Counted from the stretch's first letter, positions 1 to 8,360 are shown. The stretch is 64,000 nucleotides of DNA from Actinocrispum wychmicini (GCF_004345645.1 NZ_SLWS01000008.1:124001-188000); one strand, 5' to 3'. Notes: generated by a model not told the origin, from the sequence alone. Made by a program: numbers and translations.

Positions 1-1
1 G

Positions 2-1690
2 GCGATCGGCGTGCTGGCCGGTGTCACGGACACGTTCGCGATGGCCCGCCTGGCCGGCGGCGCCGCGTTCGACCGGCTGCGCCGGGTCGCGATCGAGGCG
101 TTCTACGGCGACTACGCGCCACCCGAGCACCCCGGGCCGACCGGCCACGAGGTGATCGGGTTCGCGCCGCCGCAGGCTGTCCGGGTGCGCAAGGACTGGC
201 GGTTCCTCTCCGAGCCGTCGGGCACGCCCGGCCCGTGGGACCGGTACTCACCCGCCGGTCCCGACCGGGCCGACGTGATCGTCGTCGGGTCCGGCGCGGG
301 CGGCGGGGTGATCGCCGCCGACCTCGCCGCCCGTGGGCTGGACGTGCTCCTGCTGGAGGCGGGCGGGTACGAGCCGGCTGCCGCGCACACCCGGTTCGAA
401 CTGGAGGCCAGGCGCCGGCTCTGGTGGCCGCCGCGCACGGCGTCCACATCGGACGATCAGGGCATCGCCCTGATGGCCGGGCGGTGCGTCGGCGGATCGA
501 CGGTGACCGACGCCAAGGTGGCCATGCGCGCGCCGGACTGCGACATCGCCAGGTTCCACGCGCGGACCGGGTTGCGCGGCGAGCGCGGACCGTTCGCGCT
601 GGCAGACCTCGAACCGTGGTACGAGCGGATCGAACAGCGGCTCGGGGTGCGCGAACGATCCGACTGGACATCCAGCGTCTACCAGGTGGAGAAGGGATTC
701 GTGAGCCTGGGCGCGACACTGTGCCCGACCCGGTCGCACACCGACCACAACTGTACGCGCTGCGGCTCGTGCCCGCAGGGCTGTCCCACCAACGCCGGAA
801 AGTCGACGCTGAACACGTTCCTCGCGCCCGCTTTGGCCGCCGGGCTCCGGTTGCGCACCCGGCACGTCGTGCAACAGGTGATCGTGGACAAGTCCGGTGC
901 CCGGCCGCGCGTCACCGGGGTGGCTTACCGGCACAACGGACGTGACGGCGTGTTGCGGGCACCGGTCGTCGTGCTCGCCGCCGGGGCGCTGAACACACCA
1001 CAGATCTTGTTGCGTACACAGGAGAACACCGGTATCGACACGCCGTCGTCGCGGCTGGTCGGGCGGACGCTCGGGCTGCACCCGGCGCGGATCGTGTACG
1101 GCCGGTTCACCGAACCGCAGGACTGCCACCAGTCCTACCCGCTGACCGCGCACTGCCTCGACCACCAGCAGGACTTCGTCGTGGCGGCGACCACGATCCA
1201 GGACCCGGTCGGGTTCGCGGAGAGTCTGGTGGACGAGGCGAACCGGCCGATGTGGGGGCGCCGGCTGGTCGACACCGCCGCCCAGTACCGGCACTGGGCC
1301 GGCCTGCTCGTGATGGCGACCGACGAGAACACCGCCCAGATCGACCTCGGCGTCGGCGACGAGGTCGTGGTGAGCAAACGGTTCTCGTTCGCCGAGCAGC
1401 ACAGGCTCGACGACGCGTTGGCGTTCGGTATCGCCGTGCTGCACGCGGCCGGGGCACACGAAGTTGTCTGGAGTGGACTGTCCACAACGCATATGCAAGG
1501 GAGCGCGCCCATGGGCGACGAACCCACGCGATCCGTCGTCGACGCGCACGGGCGGTCACACGACGTCGACGGACTGTACGTCGGTGACGGATCACTCGTC
1601 CCGGCGTCCCTGTCGGTCGACCCGTCCCTCACTATCATGGCGTTGGCTGCGAGGGTCGCCGCCCACATCGCCGAGGAGTTCGCCAGGTGA
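2..1690 (+). CDS. GMC-family FAD oxidoreductase (5' end cut by window)
   Basis: Predicted FAD-dependent alcohol oxidase/dehydrogenase. The reading frame is open from base 2, so the true start may lie outside; an internal GTG at 11 would give 559 residues. A dinucleotide-binding motif VVGSGAGGGVIAADLA sits near residue 93, and the C-terminal GMC region (THMQGSAPMG, then a YVGDGSLVPASLSVDPSLT-like block) ends the protein. Near residue 248 there is a Cys cluster CTRCGSCPQGCP (C-x2-C-x2-C-x3-C), known in long-chain alcohol oxidase-like GMC proteins rather than in choline dehydrogenases. The stop overlaps the GTG of the decarboxylase gene (GTGA), so the two are translationally coupled. Substrate is unknown; an alpha-hydroxy acid or aromatic alcohol is an inference from the neighbour. 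Confidence 0.88.
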   Translation, partial: AIGVLAGVTDTFAMARLAGGAAFDRLRRVAIEAFYGDYAPPEHPGPTGHEVIGFAPPQAVRVRKDWRFLSEPSGTPGPWDRYSPAGPDRADVIVVGSGAGGGVIAADLAARGLDVLLLEAGGYEPAAAHTRFELEARRRLWWPPRTASTSDDQGIALMAGRCVGGSTVTDAKVAMRAPDCDIARFHARTGLRGERGPFALADLEPWYERIEQRLGVRERSDWTSSVYQVEKGFVSLGATLCPTRSHTDHNCTRCGSCPQGCPTNAGKSTLNTFLAPALAAGLRLRTRHVVQQVIVDKSGARPRVTGVAYRHNGRDGVLRAPVVVLAAGALNTPQILLRTQENTGIDTPSSRLVGRTLGLHPARIVYGRFTEPQDCHQSYPLTAHCLDHQQDFVVAATTIQDPVGFAESLVDEANRPMWGRRLVDTAAQYRHWAGLLVMATDENTAQIDLGVGDEVVVSKRFSFAEQHRLDDALAFGIAVLHAAGAHEVVWSGLSTTHMQGSAPMGDEPTRSVVDAHGRSHDVDGLYVGDGSLVPASLSVDPSLTIMALAARVAAHIAEEFAR

Positions 1691-3348
1691 AGCCCATCGA
1701 CGCAGTCCTGCACATCCTTCGCGAGGAAGGAGTTGACCGGGTCTTCGGGAATCCGGGCACCACCGAGCTTCCGCTGATCGACGCGCTGGCCGGAGTGTCC
1801 GATATGGACTATATGCTGGCGGTGCACGAGCTGACCGCGGTCTCGATGGCCGACGGATACGCCCGCGCGACCCGACGCCCGTCGTTCGTCAACCTGCATG
1901 TCGCGGCCGGCGTGGCGAACGGCTTGCTCGGGATGCTGGACGCGTTGCGCTCGCGGACGCCGATGGTGATCACGGCGGGCCAACAGGATCGTCGGCACCT
2001 GGTGCAGGACCCGATGCTGTCCGGTGATCTCGTCGGCCTGGCCACACCCGCGGTGAAACACGCGGTGGAAGTCCAGCACGCGCGGGATCTGCCCGTGCTG
2101 CTGCGACGCGCGTTCGCTTTGGCGCGGACGCCCCCGGAAGGGCCGGTGTTCCTGTCGATCCCGATGGACCTGCTGGCCGAGGAGACCGAAGTCGACGTGC
2201 TGGGCCGGTCGACCCTGCACGGACCGGGGGTGGCGACCGGGATCGGCGAAGCGGCCGAGGTCCTGGCCGCGGCGCGGCGGCCGGCGATCGTCGCGGGCGA
2301 CGCCGTCGGCCGGGACGGCGTCATCGAGGAGCTCACCGAACTGGCCGAAGCGCTCGGCGCGACCGTGTACCACCAGCCGATGTTCGACGGCGTCGACTTT
2401 CCCGGCACGCATCCGCTGTCGGCCGGGATGCTGCCGCCGACGAACGTGGGCATCCGGACCGCGTTGGCCGCGCACGACCTCGTGTTCGTGGTCGGCTGTC
2501 ACGCGTTCATGCCGCACCACTACACACCCGGCCCGGCCGTGCCAGAGGGGACGACGGTCGTCCAGCTCGACACCGACCAGGCCGAGATCGGCCGTAACTT
2601 CGCCGTCCGGGCCGGGCTTGTCGGCGCGCTCGGGCCCACGCTGACCGCCTTGACCGACACCGTGGGACGGGTGCCGGACGCGGCTTCCAGGCTCGAAGCC
2701 GCCCGGGTGCTGACCGAGACCGCCCGCGCCGACGTGGACGCCGAAGCCCTTGCCGCGTATGGGGATTCGCCGCTGGACCCGTTGGCGGCGGCGCACGCGA
2801 TCGCGGCCGGGCTGCCGGTCGACGCGGTGGTGGTCGAAGAGGCGATCACAGTGGGGCTGAAGCTGCGTCGCGTGCTGCGGCCGGCTCGGCCTCGGTCCTA
2901 TGTGCACACTGTCGGCGGCGGACTGGGCTGGGGGATTGGCGCCGCGATCGGCACCCGCCTGGGCGCGCCGGACCGGCCGGTGGTCGCCGTACTCGGCGAC
3001 GGGTGCACAATGTTCGGTATACAAGGGCTGTGGAGCGCGGCCCGGTACAACGTTCCCGTGGCGTTCGTCGTGATGAACAACGGTGAGTACCGGACGTTGA
3101 AGGAGACTCTGGACAACGTCGGCGGCACGGCCGCGCGGCTGCGCCGGTACCCCGGTCTCGACCTGGCTCCGCCCACAGTGGACTGGACGGCCGCGGGGAA
3201 GTTCTTCGGCATCGCCGCGACGAAGGTGACGAGTGCGAAGGAACTGCGTGACACCATCGCCGGTGTCGGCGAGCTGGCCGGGCCGCTGCTGGTCGACGTG
3301 CCGATCCGCAGCCACGCCGTCGAGCACGGCTACGGTGGTGGGTCGTGA
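1687..3348 (+). CDS. Thiamine diphosphate-dependent decarboxylase, benzoylformate decarboxylase-like
   Basis: 553 residues, the usual length for ThDP-dependent 2-oxo acid decarboxylases. The N-terminus FGNPGTTELPLIDAL matches benzoylformate decarboxylases, with Thr where the Pseudomonas enzyme has the active-site Ser26. The Glu of the AVHELTA segment (cofactor-activating position) and the His of NLHVAAG (active-site position 70 in the Pseudomonas enzyme) are kept. The ThDP/Mg motif GDGCTMFGIQGLW, followed by NN in VVMNNGEYRTL, lies near residues 437-470. It probably decarboxylates an aromatic or other 2-oxo acid to an aldehyde in the cytosol. It starts with GTG inside the stop of the GMC gene and its own stop overlaps the IclR gene, so it is the middle gene of a three-gene operon. 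An oxalyl-CoA or acetolactate-type activity is less likely but not excluded. Confidence 0.87.
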   Translation: MKPIDAVLHILREEGVDRVFGNPGTTELPLIDALAGVSDMDYMLAVHELTAVSMADGYARATRRPSFVNLHVAAGVANGLLGMLDALRSRTPMVITAGQQDRRHLVQDPMLSGDLVGLATPAVKHAVEVQHARDLPVLLRRAFALARTPPEGPVFLSIPMDLLAEETEVDVLGRSTLHGPGVATGIGEAAEVLAAARRPAIVAGDAVGRDGVIEELTELAEALGATVYHQPMFDGVDFPGTHPLSAGMLPPTNVGIRTALAAHDLVFVVGCHAFMPHHYTPGPAVPEGTTVVQLDTDQAEIGRNFAVRAGLVGALGPTLTALTDTVGRVPDAASRLEAARVLTETARADVDAEALAAYGDSPLDPLAAAHAIAAGLPVDAVVVEEAITVGLKLRRVLRPARPRSYVHTVGGGLGWGIGAAIGTRLGAPDRPVVAVLGDGCTMFGIQGLWSAARYNVPVAFVVMNNGEYRTLKETLDNVGGTAARLRRYPGLDLAPPTVDWTAAGKFFGIAATKVTSAKELRDTIAGVGELAGPLLVDVPIRSHAVEHGYGGGS

Positions 3349-4175
3349 CCCCCAGACTTAGTGAGGTTGCCCAAGTGGCGCCAGCCGACCATCATCACGA
3401 GATGCCCACCGACGGCCCGCCCAAATCCGTGCTCGCCCGTGGACTGCGCCTGCTGGACGCGTTCTGCTCCAGCGACGACTCGTTGTCCCTGACCGAGCTG
3501 GCGGAACGGACGGGCTTACCCAAGGCGACGGCGTTCCGGCTGGTCGCCGAGCTGGTCGCGTGGGGCGGGCTGGAACGTGACGAGGGCCGGTACCGGCTGA
3601 GCATGAAGCTGTTCGAGCTGGGCCAGCGCGTGCCGCGGCGGCGTGACCTGCGCCAGGCGGCCCTGCCGTACCTGGAGGACCTGTACGAGGCCACGCACGA
3701 GAACATCCACCTGGCCGTGCAGGACGGCATGCACACGATGTTCCTGGAGAAGGTGAGCGGGCACCGGTCGATGCCGATCGGCTCCGAGGTTGGCGGCAAA
3801 CTGCCGCTGCACTGCACCGCGACCGGCAAGGTGTTCCTCGCGATGGGGTCGCCGGAGTACTTCCGCCGGATCGCCGTCGCCGGCCTGACCCGCTGGACGC
3901 CTCGGACGATCGTGGCACCCGGCCGGCTGCGCCGCGAACTGGCCCGTGCCGCGTCCAGCGGCTACGGCATCAACCACGAGGAATACGAGGTGGGCGTGTC
4001 GGCGGTGGCGGCCCCGGTGTTCGACGCGCGCCGCCGGGTGGTGGCCGCCCTGTCGATCACGGGTAACGCGAGCACGCTGGACCTCGATCGGCTGGCCCCC
4101 GCGGTCCGGACCGCGGCCTTGGCGCTGTCCCGTGAGCTGTCGCTGACCCCGGTCCGGACCCCGCTCGACCGTTAG
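3345..4175 (+). CDS. IclR-family transcriptional regulator
   Basis: 276 residues. The N-terminal winged helix-turn-helix (residues about 25-85: LTELAERTGLPKATAFRLV) is followed by an IclR effector domain with the typical HCTATGKVFLA segment and a GYGINHEEYEVGVSAVAAPV block. The GTG start overlaps the stop of the decarboxylase gene, so it is co-transcribed with the enzymes it probably controls. A later Met (MPTDGPPKSV, about 19 residues in) could also be the start; the overlap favours the longer form. The stop codon lies inside a 25-bp perfect inverted repeat (4173-4197) that could be its own operator or a terminator. Confidence 0.9.
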   Translation: MTPRLSEVAQVAPADHHHEMPTDGPPKSVLARGLRLLDAFCSSDDSLSLTELAERTGLPKATAFRLVAELVAWGGLERDEGRYRLSMKLFELGQRVPRRRDLRQAALPYLEDLYEATHENIHLAVQDGMHTMFLEKVSGHRSMPIGSEVGGKLPLHCTATGKVFLAMGSPEYFRRIAVAGLTRWTPRTIVAPGRLRRELARAASSGYGINHEEYEVGVSAVAAPVFDARRRVVAALSITGNASTLDLDRLAPAVRTAALALSRELSLTPVRTPLDR

Positions 4176-4197
4176 TGTCCCGCGCCGCGGGACACTA
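4173..4197. promoter_or_regulatory. 25-bp perfect inverted repeat between IclR and VOC genes
   Basis: The 12-bp arm TAGTGTCCCGCG is mirrored exactly by CGCGGGACACTA around one central C. The left arm contains the TAG stop of the IclR gene and the right arm ends at the AGGA ribosome-binding site of the VOC gene. It has no T tract. It could be an operator for the adjacent IclR protein, an attenuator-like hairpin, or a weak terminator; the sequence alone does not decide. Confidence 0.6.
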
Positions 4198-4207
4198 GGA
4201 TCATCGG

Positions 4208-4645
4208 ATGGCGACCAGGTGGAGCGTGACGTTCGACTGTGCCGGACCGGTGAAGCTGGCCGAGTTCTGGGCACTGGCCCTCGGCTACATCGAACGCCCG
4301 CCGCCGGAGGGCTTCGCGACCTGGGACGACTGGTTCGACCACCTCGGCATTTCCCGCGACGATGACGACGAAGCCGCCTACCTCACCGACCCGGACGGGG
4401 TGTACCCGACCATGTCGTTCCTGCAGGTGCCCGAGTCGAAGGTGGCGAAGAACCGGGTGCACATCGACATCCAGGCCGGCGGTGGCCGCCAGACGCCGTG
4501 GGAGACGCGCTGGCCCCGCGTGCTGGCAGCGGTGGAGCGGCTGACAGCGGCGGGGGCGACCATCGTCCGCGAGGACGCGATCGACGGAAAGCCCGACCAC
4601 TTCGTGCTGCTCGACCCGGAGGGCAACGAGTTCTGCGTGGTGTGA
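4208..4645 (+). CDS. VOC (glyoxalase/bleomycin-resistance-like) family protein
   Basis: 145 residues with the beta-alpha-beta-beta-beta pattern of the vicinal oxygen chelate superfamily. The first half (KLAEFWALALGY) and the second half (NRVHIDI, then HFVLLDPEGNEFCVV at the C-terminus) are the usual paired modules; this subtype is often annotated glyoxalase-like. An AGGA site lies 7 bases before the ATG. It follows the IclR gene by 32 bases across a perfect inverted repeat, so it may be read through from that operon. Specific substrate or ligand is unknown; members include dioxygenases, lyases and drug-binding proteins. Confidence 0.8.
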   Translation: MATRWSVTFDCAGPVKLAEFWALALGYIERPPPEGFATWDDWFDHLGISRDDDDEAAYLTDPDGVYPTMSFLQVPESKVAKNRVHIDIQAGGGRQTPWETRWPRVLAAVERLTAAGATIVREDAIDGKPDHFVLLDPEGNEFCVV

Positions 4646-4652
4646 CAAGGGA

Positions 4653-5981
4653 TCAAAGGCTGGCACCGCGCAGGAGGAACCGTCGAGCCGAGGGGTGGCC
4701 CCGCAGCGGCCGAAGGCGCTTGCGCAAGGTATCCATGGCGGTGGTGACACGGCCGGAGAACACGTGTGGGTAGTCGTCGAGGAAGCGGTGTGCGGTGGAG
4801 CAGGCGTGGACGAGCAGCCCGATGTCGAGCTGCCGTTCGGCGAGCGCGGCCAGGGCAAGCAGGCGAGAGCGCCGTTCGGTGGCAGGGTAGTGGCGTAGCG
4901 CGGTGTGGAGCGCGGTGATCGCACCGTTGGTGTCGCAGTCCAGGGTGAGGATCGACGCGGCGTGGTACGCCAGCTCGCCTTGGTGATAGGAGCCGAAGGT
5001 CGGCGGTGGTCCGATGGCGTCCCGGAGGCTGTCGCGGGCGCTGCAGTGGTGGGCGACGGCGTCCTCGTGGTGGCCGAGAGTGGCATGGCAGAGGGCCACC
5101 TGAGCGTGCAGGAAGGCGCTGGTGTGCGGTGTGGCGAGGCCGCTGCCTGCCGTGAGCGCGGTGAGGGCCAGGCCAAGTGCCTGCACTCCGTGGCCGAGGT
5201 GACAGGCTTGCTGGCTGAGGTGGCGCAACACGACCGCGTATCGCACGGGGTCGCCGCTGAGGACGGCAAGGTCCAGCGCGGTCCGATAGTACCGCTGGGC
5301 CAGGCCGTTCTCGTTGCTGTCGAAGCACATGAACCCGATCAGCAGTGCCAGGTCGGTGGCGGCGCCCAGCAGGTCCCGATGGGCGATCTCGGTTTCCGAG
5401 GTGCCGAGTCTGGGCAGGACGTCGTGGACGAGGTAGGCGGTCAGCGCGGTCCTGGTGGCGCCGCTGCCGAACTGGTGGTTGGCGGCGGCGAAGACCTCGG
5501 CGATGTGTTGGGTGATGGTGGGCTGGGACAACGAGCCCGTCCGGTCGAGGTCGCGGTGCAGCCGGACTCGCCGGGCTGTCCCCGGCGACGCGGCCACGAC
5601 CAGTGCATCCAGCTGGTAGACCGTGTGGGCGAGCACGGCGTGGCCGGCTGGGTCCAGGTCAGCGCGGGTCAGTTCGGCCAGGTCGACCATGCCGTCGACA
5701 CCGCCGGAACCGTCCGTCCCACCGTCAGCGTGGTACAGGCCGATCTCGGACAGGGTTACCCGCCGGCCGAGTCTGCGGGTCAGCACCTCGGCGATCAGCG
5801 CGGGGACCTGGTCCTGCGGGCGGGCGCCGGACAGCCAGTGCGCGACAGCGGTTCGGTCGTAGCGCAGCCGTAACCCGACTTCGGCACCCGCGATGTTCAC
5901 CGCACGTGCCAGACCGCCGAAGGTCCATGCCGTCGCCCGCAGCATCGCCCGGAGCCGGTCGTTGCGTGCGCCCGGTGGCAT
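4653..5981 (-). CDS. Helix-turn-helix regulator with TPR-like C-terminal region
   Basis: 442 residues from the ATG at 5981, chosen because GGAGAG stands just upstream; the frame stays open to 6065 but without a better site. The N-terminal 80 residues (RLRAMLRATAWTFGGLARAV, then TAVAHWLSGARPQ) look like the lambda-repressor-like DNA-binding domain of actinobacterial regulators. The rest is Ala/Leu-rich helical repeat sequence resembling tetratricopeptides (for example LAQRYYRTALDLAVLSGDPV). Such proteins often control development or secondary metabolism in Streptomyces relatives. It is divergent from the acyl-CoA dehydrogenase operon with 133 bases between starts, and is converged upon by the VOC gene. 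Confidence 0.75.
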   Translation of the reverse strand: MPPGARNDRLRAMLRATAWTFGGLARAVNIAGAEVGLRLRYDRTAVAHWLSGARPQDQVPALIAEVLTRRLGRRVTLSEIGLYHADGGTDGSGGVDGMVDLAELTRADLDPAGHAVLAHTVYQLDALVVAASPGTARRVRLHRDLDRTGSLSQPTITQHIAEVFAAANHQFGSGATRTALTAYLVHDVLPRLGTSETEIAHRDLLGAATDLALLIGFMCFDSNENGLAQRYYRTALDLAVLSGDPVRYAVVLRHLSQQACHLGHGVQALGLALTALTAGSGLATPHTSAFLHAQVALCHATLGHHEDAVAHHCSARDSLRDAIGPPPTFGSYHQGELAYHAASILTLDCDTNGAITALHTALRHYPATERRSRLLALAALAERQLDIGLLVHACSTAHRFLDDYPHVFSGRVTTAMDTLRKRLRPLRGHPSARRFLLRGASL

Positions 5982-6015
5982 GGTCTCTCCTGCGGATGGG
6001 GAGGAAACGTTGCCA

Positions 6016-6035
6016 GTGTTCAACACGTTCAACAC
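6016..6035. promoter_or_regulatory. Candidate operator in the divergent region
   Basis: GTGTTCAACAC is a perfect 5-bp inverted repeat around one C (6016-6026), and its right half recurs as TTCAACAC at 6028-6035, a direct repeat with 9-base period. It lies midway between the divergent regulator gene (start 5981) and the acyl-CoA dehydrogenase gene (start 6115), the place for an operator serving both. Confidence 0.45.
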
Positions 6036-6114
6036 CCAGGATGCGCGCACCGGCTGGGCCACCACATCGGCTGAAGGTGTACTGACAGTTCACCCAGCGA
6101 CTGGAGGCGAAGCC

Positions 6115-7281
6115 GTGGATGACCTGTCGGACCGGCGGGCCGAGATCGCAGAACTGGTCGACACCCGCTGGGGAGCGTTGCTCGACGAGGTCAGCAGGAC
6201 CGTGGTCGAGCGGGACGAGGCGCGTCAACCTCCGCCGCCGGACCTGCTGGCCGCGCTCGCGGCGGCCGGACTGCACCGGCTGTCCCTGTCCCCGGAGATC
6301 GGCGGTGCCGGGGTCGACGTCCTGACTTGGGGAATGGTGCTCGAACAGATCGGCTACCGGTGCGCGGACTCGGCGCTGCCGATGATCATCAACCACACCA
6401 TCGACATCGCGCGGTTCGTGCACGAGTCCGGTCGCGCCGACCTGATCAAGAGGTACGCGGTCCCGATCGGCGAGGGAACCATCGGCGCGGGCATCGCCTA
6501 CACCGAGGACGCGGACCCGTGGTCCTTCCACACCGTGCTGCGCCGGAAAGGCGACGACTTCGTGTTGTCCGGCGCGAAGTCCTACGTGACGGCCGGGGTG
6601 ATGAGCGACGTGTTCCTGACCTACCCGCTGGACGAGGTCGGGGACATGGTGGCGTGCCTGGTGGAGCGGGACGATCCCGGCGTGACAGTGACCCCGGCGG
6701 AGCCGCTGGGGATGCGGACAGCCGGTGCGGCGGGGCTCACTTTCGAGGATGTCCCGCTGCCCGCGGACCGGATACTGCAGGCCAGCGACGGGCTCACGCA
6801 CGCGCAGCGGTTCCTGAGCAACCAGCGGCTGTGGATCACCTGCGGCCCGCTCGGGCGCGCCCAGCGGGTCCTGGAGGACTGCGCCGCCCGGTTGTCCACC
6901 AGCATCCGGTACGGCGAGCCGGTCGCCGAACTGAAGAACGTGGAGTCCACGCTGGGCCGGATGTATGTGGCGGTCGAGACCGCGCGGGTCATGCTGTACC
7001 ACGCGCTTTCCCATGTCGGTGCCGGTCGCGCCGAGCCGGTGTTCGATCCGATCCTGTCGGCGGCCAAGTACTTCGCGGCCGAGCAGATCCGGTTCGTCCT
7101 CGAATCGGCGTTCCGTGTGCTGGGCGGCTATGGCTTCTACGGCACGCCGCACCTGGGCCGGTACATGCGCGACTTCAGCGGGCTCACCCTCGTCGCGGGG
7201 ACCAACGACATCCTGGAAGTCAACCTCGGCGCGGGTGTGGTGGCGCGCGCGGGCCGGACCAAGGAGAAGGGCGGCCGGTGA
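6115..7281 (+). CDS. Acyl-CoA dehydrogenase family flavoprotein
   Basis: 388 residues from the GTG at 6115. The frame is open back to 5893, but GGAGG at 6103-6107 sits 7 bases before this GTG and the upstream translation looks non-coding. The N-terminal helical domain contains LSPEIGGAGVDVLTWGMVLEQIG; the FAD/substrate segment contains GAGIAYTEDADPWSF and GAKSYVTAGVMSD; the C-terminus has RVLGGYGFYGTPHLGRYMRDF and a GTNDILEVNLGA end typical of the family. It would oxidise an acyl thioester (CoA or carrier-bound). It leads an operon with a sulfur-carrier-like gene and a methyltransferase, so a biosynthetic rather than beta-oxidation role is plausible. Confidence 0.9.
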   Translation: MDDLSDRRAEIAELVDTRWGALLDEVSRTVVERDEARQPPPPDLLAALAAAGLHRLSLSPEIGGAGVDVLTWGMVLEQIGYRCADSALPMIINHTIDIARFVHESGRADLIKRYAVPIGEGTIGAGIAYTEDADPWSFHTVLRRKGDDFVLSGAKSYVTAGVMSDVFLTYPLDEVGDMVACLVERDDPGVTVTPAEPLGMRTAGAAGLTFEDVPLPADRILQASDGLTHAQRFLSNQRLWITCGPLGRAQRVLEDCAARLSTSIRYGEPVAELKNVESTLGRMYVAVETARVMLYHALSHVGAGRAEPVFDPILSAAKYFAAEQIRFVLESAFRVLGGYGFYGTPHLGRYMRDFSGLTLVAGTNDILEVNLGAGVVARAGRTKEKGGR

Positions 7282-7547
7282 TGAACTTCGAGCTCACGGG
7301 CATGCTGCGGCGTGCGGCGGGCAACAACCGTTCGGTGGCGGTGACGGCCACGACACTGGCCGGCGCGGTGCGTGAACTGGCGGACATGTACCCCCAGGTG
7401 CGGCGGGTTCTCCTCGACAACTCCGGAAAGTTGCGGCAAGCGCATCGAGTGGTCCTCAACGGCGAAATGATCCCGGATCCCGATGTCGCCATGAGGCTGG
7501 GCGAGGACGATCAGATCGAGTTCTTCACCGCGGTCGCGGGCGGGTGA
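7281..7547 (+). CDS. MoaD/ThiS-like sulfur carrier protein
   Basis: 88 residues from the ATG at 7281 (a GTG at 7278 is directly adjacent). The fold pattern is ubiquitin-like: MNFELTGMLRRAAG at the start, a TLAGAVRELADMYPQVRRVL helix, and an HRVVLNGEMIPDP segment before the last strand. The protein ends DDQIEFFTAVAGG, so it has the exposed C-terminal Gly-Gly that is adenylated and thiocarboxylated in MoaD, ThiS, CysO and related carriers, with no tail to be cleaved. The start overlaps the acyl-CoA dehydrogenase stop and its stop overlaps the methyltransferase GTG. No E1-like (ThiF/MoeB) or JAMM protease gene is in view, so activation would be by a protein encoded elsewhere. Confidence 0.82.
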   Translation: MNFELTGMLRRAAGNNRSVAVTATTLAGAVRELADMYPQVRRVLLDNSGKLRQAHRVVLNGEMIPDPDVAMRLGEDDQIEFFTAVAGG

Positions 7548-8326
7548 CGGGCACGCCGGCGGAACTGGCCGGCGAGCATTGGGGTGCGCGGGCCCGGGAC
7601 TGGGCCGAGGTCCAGCAACGGACCATCCTGCCCGCGTCGCTCGCCGTGCTCGACGAACTCGGGCCCTGGGCCGGGCAGTCGCTCCTGGACGTCGGCTGCG
7701 GCACCGGGGAGTTCGTCCAGCTGGCCGGCGACCGGGGCGCGGTGGTCAGCGGGCTGGACGCGTCCGCCGCGCTGATCGAGATCGCCCGTGCCCGGAACCC
7801 GACCGGGCGGTTCCTGGTCGGGGACATGGAACACATCCCGTTCCCAGCGGCCGAATTCTCGGTGGTGACGGCCTTCAACAGCCTCCATTTCGCCAGCAGC
7901 CCGGACCGCGTGGTCGCCGAGGCGATGCGAGTCACGCGGCCGGGCGGCCGCATCGTCGTCGCGACCTGGGGACCGCTCCTGCAGTGCGACGCGTTGACAT
8001 ATCTCCTCGACCTTGGCGGGCTCATGCCGCCCGGCCCGGAACCGGCTCTGGACCTGTCGGATCCCGGCACGCTCCACAGACTGCTGTCGCGTGCCGGGTT
8101 GGTCCCGTCGCCGTGGCGGACCGTTCCGTGCCCGTGGGTGTACCAGGACCTGGACACGGCACTGCGCGGACTGCTGTCGACCGGCTCGGCGACCTGTGCG
8201 ATCAACTACTCGGGTCGGGACCGGGTGGTGGAGACCGTCACAGAGTCGATCTCGCCCTACCGGCGGACCGACGGTTCGTACGTGCTTCACAACACGTGCT
8301 TCTATGTCACCGCGCTTGTTTCTTGA
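7544..8326 (+). CDS. Class I SAM-dependent methyltransferase
   Basis: 260 residues starting at a GTG that overlaps the preceding stop. The SAM-binding motif LLDVGCGTGEFVQLAG is near residue 47, followed by an acidic GLDAS strand end and GDMEHIPFPAAEFSVVTAFNSLHF, the pattern of UbiE/Methyltransf_11 enzymes. The C-terminal half is variable. Because it is translationally coupled to an acyl-CoA dehydrogenase and a sulfur carrier, an O- or S-methylation in a small biosynthetic pathway is a reasonable inference; the substrate cannot be read from the sequence. Confidence 0.88.
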   Translation: MTGTPAELAGEHWGARARDWAEVQQRTILPASLAVLDELGPWAGQSLLDVGCGTGEFVQLAGDRGAVVSGLDASAALIEIARARNPTGRFLVGDMEHIPFPAAEFSVVTAFNSLHFASSPDRVVAEAMRVTRPGGRIVVATWGPLLQCDALTYLLDLGGLMPPGPEPALDLSDPGTLHRLLSRAGLVPSPWRTVPCPWVYQDLDTALRGLLSTGSATCAINYSGRDRVVETVTESISPYRRTDGSYVLHNTCFYVTALVS

Positions 8327-8360
8327 GTGGTTTGGTGCGTTCTGACGCACCAAACCACTC
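8325..8360. terminator. Bidirectional hairpin terminator
   Basis: A perfect 16-bp stem, GAGTGGTTTGGTGCGT paired with ACGCACCAAACCACTC, closes a 4-base loop TCTG. The stem overlaps the last two bases of the methyltransferase TGA stop (8324-8326), and its other side is 10 bases from the end of the convergent propeller gene. There is no long T tract, as is usual in actinomycetes. Confidence 0.8.

Noticed and set aside
1135..3327. 730-codon open frame on the minus strand
   Set aside because: It is antisense to the decarboxylase and GMC genes, has Arg/Gln/His-rich low-complexity composition and no family motif; long shadow frames are normal in DNA of this GC content.
5893..6114. Upstream extension of the acyl-CoA dehydrogenase frame
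   Set aside because: It overlaps the divergent regulator and promoter, while GGAGG sits 7 bases before the GTG at 6115.
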